Source: Sporomusaceae bacterium (GTDB taxonomy: Bacteria; Bacillota; Negativicutes; UBA1444). Taken from it: 64,000 nt of DNA. Shown here piece after piece: positions 9,101 through 15,651 of the stretch (within the stretch, counting starts at the first letter, position 1; each line of letters opens with the position of its first letter). The position numbers were made by a program, and so were the translations under genes. Location: positions 62,001 to 126,000 of the forward strand of contig JAHDPL010000024.1 of the NCBI GenBank assembly GCA_018434355.1. The letters are read 5' to 3'. The notes under the pieces were generated by a model. That model searched no databases, was not told the DNA's origin, and worked only from the letters and a program-made list of their open reading frames with translations.

Positions 9101-9426
9101 TCAAGGTCGTTTCGGCTACCAATCCCGAAGGCGTATGGAAACTGGGGGCGCTCGGCGACATGCCGATTGCCGGGAAACTACAGGTGACCGAAGGCATCCG
9201 GCCCGGCGTGGTAGATTTTAGCCTTGGCAGCGGACACTTTGCCAGCGGTTCGCGCGATGTTTCAATCGACGGGCAGGTGATCAAGGGCGACGGGCGGCGA
9301 GGTAAGGGAATCCATGCCAATGCCGTGATGCGGGCCGACCCGCTGGTGAAGAATACCGGCCTGCAGGATGTAATCGGCGGCAGCATCGTGTTTTACGATA
9401 CCCAGGTGAAACTGGTCCGGGTATAG
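6184..9426 (+). CDS. ttrA: Molybdopterin oxidoreductase catalytic subunit, TtrA-like
   Basis: 1080 residues from GTG 6184 (AGGAGG eight bases upstream). The N terminus carries a Tat signal, LDRRSFLAGSAAV at about 16-28, so the folded enzyme acts outside the membrane. The [4Fe-4S] ligands are Cys71, Cys74, Cys78 (CLNCNTGC) and a Cys about 44 residues later (AICPKG). The wide last spacing and the length above 1000 residues favour TtrA over the shorter ArrA or PsrA. HGHTTVCQGS supplies the likely molybdenum-ligand Cys, about 286. The C-terminal molydopterin-binding domain (LTLLTGKTIQHTKSRTN) is complete. Tetrathionate is the best guess. Selenate (SrdA-like) or arsenate are alternatives, given the arsenic genes next door. 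Confidence 0.82.
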   Translation: MDKQKGLLDEVLGQSLDRRSFLAGSAAVGCAALVGSSLEWQSLMQKASAGTLTPADEYKLNQAERTIYTVCLNCNTGCGVKAKIADGGLVKVDGNPYSPWTMMPHLDYNRKVQDAARIDGAICPKGQASLQIYYDPYRIRKVLKRAGKRGENKWVTVPFDQAVNEIVEGGKLFAKVPGEENREVEGLKTLYAVKDPKVMKDMGDAVSQIWAEKDKAKKQALVQAFQLKFKEHLGAMIDPAHPDFGPKNNQFCFWWGRLKDGRGDIIKRFTLDSMGSTNAHGHTTVCQGSLYFTGKAMSEQWRYDAKKNAYSWTGGQKFYWQGELEGAEFVIFVGANVFEANYGPPMRTQRITEGVSSGRLKYAVIDPVYRKATAHAWKWLPVKPGRDAAIALGMIRWILDNKKYDAKYLSCANKAAAKAAGEPTWCNASWLVKIVDGKPRGLLKAHEAGLPDVMLEKDGKSYRQENFVAMAAGQPAAVDPYDEKTAVNGDLFFQGEVNGIKVKTALQILLEEAASKNIAEWAKEADVKPADLEELAREFTSHGKKAVVDIHRGVSQHTSGYYNVLAWNTLNLLIGNLDHRGGFIKLSTFSHRGDKAGQSYNVSKHPKKLSGFGLNIIRAGIKYEDTTIFNGYPAKRAWFPLASDIHQEVATSAGDLYPYQLKCLIMYMNSAIYSVPSGQGIIDALSDPKKLPLVISSDIMVGETSLYADYIFPDLTYLERWEFHGSHPNIPFKVQPVRQPAAIPLTETVKVFGQEMPCSIEALLLALAEKMNLPGFGPDGFDKGVALSHFDHQYLKQVANIATDGKAVPDADDEEVKIFLEARKHLPKTVFDPERWKAACGGEKFWRKVIYVLNRGGRFEEHAAAWDGTKVKNKYGTYASMYCEKTATTRNAMNGQYFNGIATYVPDITDCSGKRVDDSAGGYDLTLLTGKTIQHTKSRTNGSYWLLALEPENGLKINPIDAKRLGFKDGDRVKVVSATNPEGVWKLGALGDMPIAGKLQVTEGIRPGVVDFSLGSGHFASGSRDVSIDGQVIKGDGRRGKGIHANAVMRADPLVKNTGLQDVIGGSIVFYDTQVKLVRV

Positions 9427-9460
9427 AGCATCAAGTTGACTAACGTTTACATAAAAGCGG

Positions 9461-9498
9461 CAGAGACGGGTTCGATTCAATCGAACCCGTCTCTGTTT
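9461..9498 (+). terminator. Strong hairpin terminator after the reductase operon
   Basis: CAGAGACGGGTTCGA, loop TTCAA, TCGAACCCGTCTCTG: a perfect 15-base-pair stem starting 34 bases after the ttrA stop, followed by only three T. It isolates the reductase operon from the arsR operon. The short T run makes efficiency uncertain. Confidence 0.75.
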
Positions 9499-9517
9499 AC
9501 AACCGTGCAAAAAACAC

Positions 9518-9546
9518 TTGAAAAATACAACCGCTTACCTTATCAT
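9518..9546 (+). promoter_or_regulatory. Promoter of the arsR operon
   Basis: TTGAAA (9518-9523), 17 bases, TATCAT (9541-9546): a good vegetative promoter placed 52 bases before arsR. Confidence 0.65.
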
Positions 9547-9565
9547 ATAAACGTAATTAAATATG
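9544..9565. promoter_or_regulatory. Possible ArsR operator
   Basis: CATAT ... ATATG forms an AT-rich imperfect dyad (CATATAAACG then TAATTAAATATG) that starts inside the -10 element of the arsR promoter and covers the expected transcription start. Autorepression by the ArsR encoded just downstream is usual for the family. The match is by position and symmetry only. Confidence 0.4.
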
Positions 9566-9597
9566 TAAAATTGAACTAAGAAAGGAGGAGTGGATGA

Positions 9598-9978
9598 ATG
9601 GCGACAGGGATAAAGCCGGAAAAGGAGAAAGAACTGTGGGATATGCATCTAAGTGGCAAAACCGCGCTTGAGCTAGCCGATATCTTCAAGGCGCTGGGCG
9701 ACGAAACTCGGCTGACCATCGTGCAACTGCTGGTTGGCAGGGAACTTTGCGTATGCGATATTCTGGATTCATTTGCCATGTCACAGCCGGCCATTTCTCA
9801 TCATCTGAAAATTTTACGTCAGGCCGGTGTGGTCCGCGACAAGCGGGAGGGCAAGTGGATTTACTACAGCCTGAATCCGGCAACTCTGGATTTATTAAGC
9901 GGCGTGCTTTGTTCACTGCAACGCGATGCGGATAAAAAATCCCGTACCGGGCGCTGCTCGCCAATCGCATTATTATAA
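9598..9978 (+). CDS. arsR: ArsR-family metal(loid)-responsive repressor
   Basis: 126 residues from ATG 9598, with AAAGGAGG at 9581-9588. The winged helix-turn-helix is clear: LADIFKALGDETRLTIVQLL at about 26-45, recognition helix MSQPAISHHLKILRQAGVV, wing REGKWIYYSLN. Cys51 and Cys53 (ELCVCDI) sit in the alpha-3 position used by As(III)/Sb(III) sensors of the ArsR1 type, and extra Cys occur near the C terminus (VLCSLQ, GRCSP). It heads an operon with a permease, an acetyltransferase and a P-type ATPase, and probably represses it from the dyad at 9544-9565 until As(III) or a soft metal binds. Confidence 0.88.
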   Translation: MATGIKPEKEKELWDMHLSGKTALELADIFKALGDETRLTIVQLLVGRELCVCDILDSFAMSQPAISHHLKILRQAGVVRDKREGKWIYYSLNPATLDLLSGVLCSLQRDADKKSRTGRCSPIALL

Positions 9979-10011
9979 CAACCGTTACCGGTCAAGAAAG
10001 AAGGATTTATC

Positions 10012-10959
10012 ATGTTTGAATGGTTTGCCGACCTGGTAGTCTACCAATGGCTGAAATTGCCGCCGGAACAGCATTTTTCGAAAGCCTTGCACTTTTTTGT
10101 TTATGACGCGCCAAAGATTCTTGTGCTTCTGGCAGTGGCGATTTTTGTCATCACAATTATCCGATCATATTTTCCGCCCCAAAAGACCAAGAAATATCTA
10201 AGCCACAAGCGGACGATATTCGGCAATGTGCTGGCGGCTCTGGTCGGAATTATGACTCCGTTTTGCTCCTGTTCGGCGGTTCCTTTGTTCATCGGTTTTA
10301 TCGAAGCCGGCGTGCCGCTCGGCGTGACGTTCTCGTTTCTGATTTCGTCGCCGATGATTAACGAAATCGCACTGGTGTTGCTGTGGGGGATGTTCGGTTG
10401 GAAGGTCGCCCTGTTATATATGGCAAGCGGTCTGGTCATTGCCATCATCGGTGGTTGGGTCATCGGCCGGCTGAAGTTGGAACACTGGGTGGAAGAATAC
10501 GTTTACCAGACCCAAACGACAGACGTCGAACTGGTGGAGCCAAGCTTTGGCGCACGGCTGCGCGATGCTGGCGAGTTTACCGTATCATTGCTGAAATCGA
10601 TTGGTCCTTATATTGTTGTGGCGATTGCCATTGGCGGTTGGATACACGGCTATGTGCCGGATGATTTTATCGTGCAGTATGCAGGGCGAAATAATCCGCT
10701 GGCCGTTCCGTTGGTGGTTGCGATAGGAGTTCCACTTTACAACAGCGGTTCCGGCATGGTGCCGATCGTGTATGCCCTGCTGGAGAAAGGGTTGCCGCTC
10801 GGCACGGCGCTCGCTTTCATGATGGCGGTTTCCGCCATCAGTCTGCCGGAGATGATCATTTTACGTCGGGTGCTGAAAATCCAGTTAGTGATGGTATTTG
10901 CCGGGATATTGGCAGTAGCGGTTATCGCCACCGGATATCTGTTTAATCTGGTAGTATAA
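10012..10959 (+). CDS. ArsP/DUF318-type permease
   Basis: 315 residues from ATG 10012 (AAGAAAGAAGGA upstream), with eight or more membrane helices. The TPFCSCSAVPLF motif at about 80-91 is the hallmark of the permease family that includes ArsP, the exporter of trivalent organoarsenicals, and YraQ-type proteins of unknown substrate. Its repeat-like second half carries VPLYNSGSGMVP. Location just after an ArsR with an arsenic-type Cys pair supports an arsenical substrate. Because the family contains non-arsenic members, I leave the symbol blank. Confidence 0.75.
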   Translation: MFEWFADLVVYQWLKLPPEQHFSKALHFFVYDAPKILVLLAVAIFVITIIRSYFPPQKTKKYLSHKRTIFGNVLAALVGIMTPFCSCSAVPLFIGFIEAGVPLGVTFSFLISSPMINEIALVLLWGMFGWKVALLYMASGLVIAIIGGWVIGRLKLEHWVEEYVYQTQTTDVELVEPSFGARLRDAGEFTVSLLKSIGPYIVVAIAIGGWIHGYVPDDFIVQYAGRNNPLAVPLVVAIGVPLYNSGSGMVPIVYALLEKGLPLGTALAFMMAVSAISLPEMIILRRVLKIQLVMVFAGILAVAVIATGYLFNLVV

Positions 10960-10991
10960 ATGCAAACGAAATGAAGTTGGGAGGACTCACC

Positions 10992-11435
10992 ATGCTGGAG
11001 AAGCAATATGAAATCCGGTCCGCCGTAGCAGCAGACCTGCCGGTCATTGAAAAACTGTTGATCGATTCCGATTTGATGGCGGTGGAACTCGCCGCCAATC
11101 TGGAACGGTTTTTGGTCGCGGAACAAGCAGGTATCATCGGCGTGATCGGCAGTGAGTATGCGGCAGATGCAGTGTTGATCCGTTCGGCGGCGGTCCGGTC
11201 GTCCGTCCGCCAGAGCGGCGTGGCCTCGGGATTGCTGGGACAGGCGCTTGAGCAGGCCAAACAGGATGGTTGTCGCACGGCCTACCTGTTTACCAATACC
11301 GCCGCCGCATTTTTTGCCAACCGAGGATTTGCCGTTATTCCCAGGACGGAAGTGCCGGCGGCGCTGCTGGCCAGTCCGGCAGTGACGGTTTGCTGCTGCG
11401 CGACGGCAGTGGCGATGCGGCGGGAGTTGGCGTAA
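10992..11435 (+). CDS. GNAT acetyltransferase, ArsN2-like
   Basis: 147 residues from ATG 10992 (GGGAGG at 10979-10984); an in-frame ATG at 10971 overlaps that site. The GNAT fold is seen in EIRSAVAADLPVIEKLL at the start, acetyl-CoA loop RQSGVASGLLGQAL near residue 82, and TAYLFTNTAAAFFANRGF near 105. The last two motifs, and the tail VPAALLASPAV...VAMRREL, follow the layout of proteins annotated ArsN2 in arsenic operons. Substrate is not established for that group. Related ArsN1 enzymes acetylate arsenic-containing or phosphinothricin-like amino acids. Here it may detoxify an organoarsenical in partnership with the adjacent permease. Confidence 0.72.
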   Translation: MLEKQYEIRSAVAADLPVIEKLLIDSDLMAVELAANLERFLVAEQAGIIGVIGSEYAADAVLIRSAAVRSSVRQSGVASGLLGQALEQAKQDGCRTAYLFTNTAAAFFANRGFAVIPRTEVPAALLASPAVTVCCCATAVAMRRELA

Positions 11436-11436
11436 C

Positions 11437-13569
11437 TTGAGCGATATAAACAAACAAAAATTCATTTCGGAATTTCAGGTACAGGGAATTAGCTGTCTGG
11501 ACTGTGCCCAAAAGTTTGAACAGGCTGTGAGGCAGCTGCCGGGAGTGGTGCAGGCAACGCTTAATCCGCTGAGCGGAAAACTGAGCGTGACCGGAACCGC
11601 TGACTTGGCGTCGATTCGCCGGTTGGGCAGCGAAGAAGGTTATATCGTCGATCCGTTTGTGGCAGAAACCAAACCGCCGGCTTTGCGGCAAACAGGCAAT
11701 GAACTGTGGCGGGCCATCGGGTCCGGCGCTGCCTTGGTGTTTGGTTTTACAGCGGAGAAACTGGCCGGACCGCAAAATTTGTTGCAGCTTTTGTTTTTCG
11801 CGGCGATCCTGCTCGGCGGTTGGGGCAATTTTCGCAAGGCGCTAAAGGCATTGCCGCGAGGAAATTTCAACATGAGCGTTCTGATGAGCATTGCCGTGCT
11901 GGGAGCGGTGGCCATCGGGCAGATAGAAGAAGGCGCTTCGGTCGCTTTTCTGTACGCGGTGTCGGAACTGCTGGAAGCCTGGACAATGGAGAAAGCGCGT
12001 CGTTCATTGCGCGAACTGATTGAACTTTCGCCGGGGGTTGCCCGGATTCGACGGGAAGGCGAGGAACAAAACCTTCATGTGGCGGAGATCGTCGTAGGCG
12101 ATATTATGATTGTGCGGCCAGGTGACCGCATTGCGATGGATGGCGTGATTGTCGGTGGTAAATCCAGCGTAAATCAGGCGCCGATTACCGGGGAATCTAC
12201 GCCGATTACAAAGAATCCTGGTGACGAGATATTTGCCGGCACGCTCAATGGCCCGGGCGCACTCGAAGTCAGTGTGACCAAACTGGTGCAGGATACGACG
12301 CTGGCCCGAATCATCCGGCTGGTGGAAAGTGCGCAGGCCGAACGGGCCCCGTCGCAGGCGTTTGTCGATAAATTCGCCGCGGTGTATACGCCGCTGGTTT
12401 TGACGCTGGCAGTCGGGATCGCACTACTACCGCCGCTGGTCTGGGGATATCAATGGACGGAATGGATCTACCGAGCGCTGGCGTTGCTGGTGGTTGCCTG
12501 CCCCTGCGCCCTGGTAGTATCTACACCGGTGGCGATTGTCAGTGCGATTGCCGCTGCCGCCCGGCAGGGCGTGCTGATCAAAGGCGGACTGTATCTGGAG
12601 GCGGTGGGAACGCTGCAGGCGATTGCGTTTGATAAAACCGGCACGCTTACTCGCGGCGAGCCGATGGTGACCGATGTGGTTGCGGTTTCGGACTGGCAAC
12701 AGGATGAACTGCTTGGCAAGGCCGCTGATGTGGAAGCACGGTCGGAACATCCTTTGGCGGCCGCGATTGTGAGGGCCGCTGAGCAGCAGGGCCATGTCGT
12801 GACGCCGGCGGAGGATTTTTTGGCGATTGCCGGACGGGGCGGGCGGGCAACTGTTGGGGAAGAGCTGCTCTATATCGGCAACAGCCAACTGTTCGATGAA
12901 CGCGGCGTCGACCTGTCATTGGCGACTGACGAGATCAGCCGGTTGCAACAGGCGGGGAAAACAGTGATGATTGTCGGTACGGCTGAAACGGTGATGGGGC
13001 TGATTGCCGTGGCCGATACGGTCCGCCCGGATAGCGCCGCAACGATAATGGAATTAAAAAAAGCCGGGATTCAGCATATGATCATGCTGACCGGCGATAA
13101 TCCAAAGACTGCGCAGGCGATTGCCGCGCAAGTCGGAGTAGATGAAGTTAAGGCCGATTTGTTGCCGGAAGACAAGCTCGACGCAATCAGGGAGCTGCGG
13201 ACACAATACGGCCAGGTGGCGATGGTCGGCGACGGGATCAACGATGCTCCGGCGCTTGCTCTGTCTAGCGTCGGTATCGCGATGGGCGGCGCGGGATCGG
13301 CAACGGCGCTGGAAGCGGCCGACATCGTGTTGATGGCGGATGATCTGAAAAATCTGCCGTTCACGATAGAGCTCAGTCGCCGGGCGCTGCAGATCATTCG
13401 ACAAAATATCAGCTTTTCCATCGGCATCAAAGTGGTCGCGGTTCTGGCGGTTTTTCCCGGCTGGCTTACACTGTGGCTGGCGATTCTGGCCGATATGGGC
13501 GCGACGTTAGTGGTTACACTGAACAGTTTGCGGCTGCTGGCAAAACCGGAGCCAACTCGCCGGGACTAA
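11437..13569 (+). CDS. Zn/Cd/Pb-type P1B ATPase (ZntA/CadA family)
   Basis: 710 residues, start TTG 11437 directly behind the acetyltransferase stop; this unusual start is chosen because MSDINKQKF leads into the metal-binding domain. Domain order: one HMA domain with CLDC (Cys20, Cys23), membrane helices, actuator domain with the TGES loop (PITGESTP), CPC in the transport helix at 355-357 (VVACPCALVVSTP), phosphorylated Asp399 (DKTGT), EHP in the nucleotide domain, and [20 protein letters not shown] is the divalent-cation form, unlike the [10 protein letters not shown] of the copper pump at 18.9 kb. It exports Zn, Cd or Pb; co-expression with arsR suggests a soft-metal response. The stop overlaps the convergent gene's stop. 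Confidence 0.88.
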   Translation: MSDINKQKFISEFQVQGISCLDCAQKFEQAVRQLPGVVQATLNPLSGKLSVTGTADLASIRRLGSEEGYIVDPFVAETKPPALRQTGNELWRAIGSGAALVFGFTAEKLAGPQNLLQLLFFAAILLGGWGNFRKALKALPRGNFNMSVLMSIAVLGAVAIGQIEEGASVAFLYAVSELLEAWTMEKARRSLRELIELSPGVARIRREGEEQNLHVAEIVVGDIMIVRPGDRIAMDGVIVGGKSSVNQAPITGESTPITKNPGDEIFAGTLNGPGALEVSVTKLVQDTTLARIIRLVESAQAERAPSQAFVDKFAAVYTPLVLTLAVGIALLPPLVWGYQWTEWIYRALALLVVACPCALVVSTPVAIVSAIAAAARQGVLIKGGLYLEAVGTLQAIAFDKTGTLTRGEPMVTDVVAVSDWQQDELLGKAADVEARSEHPLAAAIVRAAEQQGHVVTPAEDFLAIAGRGGRATVGEELLYIGNSQLFDERGVDLSLATDEISRLQQAGKTVMIVGTAETVMGLIAVADTVRPDSAATIMELKKAGIQHMIMLTGDNPKTAQAIAAQVGVDEVKADLLPEDKLDAIRELRTQYGQVAMVGDGINDAPALALSSVGIAMGGAGSATALEAADIVLMADDLKNLPFTIELSRRALQIIRQNISFSIGIKVVAVLAVFPGWLTLWLAILADMGATLVVTLNSLRLLAKPEPTRRD

Positions 13570-14438
13570 AGCGGTTGCATCGTTTTTGGTCTATTTTCGC
13601 GCAGTTTGGCAAAGTATTGGTCCATCTCAGTCGCGAAGTACGCCTGAGGCCGTCGAAACAGGGCGACAAAAGCTTTGTCGGCGCTCATTCCCTGGTTGAG
13701 CAAGCGGTAATATTGCAGCACCGCTTCAAAATCGTTTCCTGCCAATTGATGCAGCATCAGCAAAGACATTTGATATACCGGGTAGCCTTGCCGGGATAGG
13801 GCTGAAAAATCGGCATAATTGGGAGTCATCAATTGCTGGGCGGAGGGAATTTCTTTGGCGGCGAAAACCCGCATTGCGGTTTTCGCCAGAGAATTTTTTG
13901 CTTCCTCCAGCCCGGCTTTTTCGCGGGCAATCACCTGAAACAGCTCCGGTGCGGCTTCCACCATCCAAGTAGCGGTCGTTTGGCGGCCAAACTGGCTTTG
14001 TACCTGATGAAAGATTTCATGCGGCAATACCCGGAAAACTTCCTCCCGTCTGGTATGCAGCGCTGTTGTTCCCTTAAGCAGGATAACCGGACGGTTCCAC
14101 AAACTGATGCCGGAGGTGGATTGGGCGGTCTGGCGGGCTTTTTCCAGTGTATAGCCGTATTGGATCAAAAGTTTTTCATAGGTAGCCGCATCGGCGGTCA
14201 CCAACACCGTAATCGGGTTGCGTAGCGGCAGCTTGTATTCGGTCAGCATGTCAGCCACCAGGTCGACAGCGGCCTCTACATGGACGCGGGTCTGCGCCGG
14301 CACGTCCGGGTCGTACTGGACTCGTAGCCAGGAGCGTTCGGCCGCCTGGGCCAAGGGGAGCGACGCCGTCAGGCTGAAGACTGCCAGAGCAATCAAGAGC
14401 AAAAGGCAAATTCTAGCCGAAACCGTTCGGAAATCCAC
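13566..14438 (-). CDS. Secreted peptidase MA-like gluzincin
   Basis: 290 residues from GTG 14438 (AGGAGG upstream on this strand). A signal peptide is seen at 1-32 (ICLLLLIALAVFSL...AQAAE), so the protein is exported. HEIFH at 140-144 is an HExxH zinc site, and MVEAAPELFQ after it offers a Glu as third ligand, as in peptidase MA-type gluzincins. Length fits that family. Substrate unknown. It is the last gene of a leftward unit with the MORN protein, 18 bases upstream, and the SpoIIE-type phosphatase. Its stop TAG and the stop TAA of the convergent metal ATPase share bases (CTAA at 13566-13569), so no terminator separates them. Confidence 0.7.
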   Translation of the reverse strand: MDFRTVSARICLLLLIALAVFSLTASLPLAQAAERSWLRVQYDPDVPAQTRVHVEAAVDLVADMLTEYKLPLRNPITVLVTADAATYEKLLIQYGYTLEKARQTAQSTSGISLWNRPVILLKGTTALHTRREEVFRVLPHEIFHQVQSQFGRQTTATWMVEAAPELFQVIAREKAGLEEAKNSLAKTAMRVFAAKEIPSAQQLMTPNYADFSALSRQGYPVYQMSLLMLHQLAGNDFEAVLQYYRLLNQGMSADKAFVALFRRPQAYFATEMDQYFAKLRENRPKTMQPL

Positions 14439-14456
14439 CTCGTATCCCTCCTTTTA

Positions 14457-15620
14457 CTAGTAATCGGTTTTGGTCGTCGTCGCCGTGAAGGTGTACAACT
14501 TTTTGTAAACCGGGCCGTAGCCATAGTACAGGGTCAGGTTGAACGGGCGCTTGACGATATCCCGCAGCACCGCATCTTTGTTGTTAAATGAGAAATTAGC
14601 CTTGTCATAGCCGAGGCACTCGATTTTCAGACCAATGAAATTGCCCTCCTGAAAATCCCACACGACCATGCTGTCCATGAATTTGCCGGTTTCCTTGGAG
14701 GGGGGACCGTAACGCTCGGTCAGGTCTTTCTTGACGGCTTCAAAACTGCTGAGGATATCCTGTTCGGTGTTGAAAAGCGCAACCTTGCCAAGGAAAAATT
14801 TGTCCTGATAACTGTAGGTCCAGATAAAGGCGGGTTCATTGTTGAACTTGCTGAGGAAATAGGTGTATTCTGTGCCGTCGTTTGCTTTACCACTGCCCCA
14901 GTAGACGCTGTTTTTGAACATAAACAGATTTACTGTCAAATAGTTGCCGGGTCGGCCCTTCATTGCTTTTTCAGCTTCTTCTCGGCTGACGCCGAAGGGG
15001 ATATTGAGAAAGCCTTTTAGTGTCCGGTTCAGCGACGGATCATTGATCGGATAATTGTTGCTCCATTCGCCCTGGTACTTTACTTTGCCGTCCGGCCCGA
15101 TCAGCTTGCCCGAGCCGCTGCGTTTGCCGGCCGCCCAGTCGCCTTCATAGACTTCGCCGTTTTTGTAGCGATAGATCCCCTTGCCATGGAATTCATCGAG
15201 ATAAAATTCACCCTCGTAGCTCTCGCCATTGTAGCGCATCACGCCGCGGATCCGTTCGCCGTCTTTGTACTCCGCGTCCATTGCGGCGCCAAAGTTCCAG
15301 CGCAGCGAGGCCTTGCCGTTTGGTACGCCGCCGACCATGGTCATGGTCCCGTCAATAACAATTATGTTTTTTTCATTGGGGATTTGATAAAACTTGATCT
15401 GAATCGGTCCTTCGCCTTCAGCCAGTTTGTCCTTGCAGGGACCGTCCCAGCGGATTTCGGTGATTTTCAATTCTTTGGAGTGGACGGGGATGCTGAACCG
15501 GCAACCGTTCGATTGGTTGGTGTTCCAGACTTGTTCGGCAAATGCGGTGGCCGCGGTGAGCCCGAAAAGTAGGATGGCGCCGAGTAATAAAATGCAATAA
15601 CGGTTTTGGTGATTCAACAT
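14457..15620 (-). CDS. Secreted MORN-repeat protein
   Basis: 387 residues from ATG 15620, chosen because GGGAGC lies just upstream and a signal peptide follows (LLLGAILLFGLTAATAFAE). Longer in-frame extensions have neither. The middle third holds three or four MORN units (YEGEFYLDEFHGKGIYRYKNG, YEGDWAAGKRSGSGK and flanking copies). The C-terminal 190 residues form a separate domain starting LKGFLNIPFGVSREEAEKAM. The whole layout is shared with the protein at 27774-28865, which has LGVPWGANEADTKKIL at the same place, so the two are paralogues. Bacterial MORN proteins lack a general function; an envelope role is likely from export alone. Confidence 0.75.
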   Translation of the reverse strand: MLNHQNRYCILLLGAILLFGLTAATAFAEQVWNTNQSNGCRFSIPVHSKELKITEIRWDGPCKDKLAEGEGPIQIKFYQIPNEKNIIVIDGTMTMVGGVPNGKASLRWNFGAAMDAEYKDGERIRGVMRYNGESYEGEFYLDEFHGKGIYRYKNGEVYEGDWAAGKRSGSGKLIGPDGKVKYQGEWSNNYPINDPSLNRTLKGFLNIPFGVSREEAEKAMKGRPGNYLTVNLFMFKNSVYWGSGKANDGTEYTYFLSKFNNEPAFIWTYSYQDKFFLGKVALFNTEQDILSSFEAVKKDLTERYGPPSKETGKFMDSMVVWDFQEGNFIGLKIECLGYDKANFSFNNKDAVLRDIVKRPFNLTLYYGYGPVYKKLYTFTATTTKTDY

Positions 15621-15651
15621 AAAATTCGCTCCCTTCTTGCCAATGCAATTG

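Noticed and set aside
9467-9490. GGTTCGATTC resembling a tRNA T-arm
   Set aside because: It is part of a perfect 15-bp terminator stem; no acceptor, D or anticodon arms are nearby.
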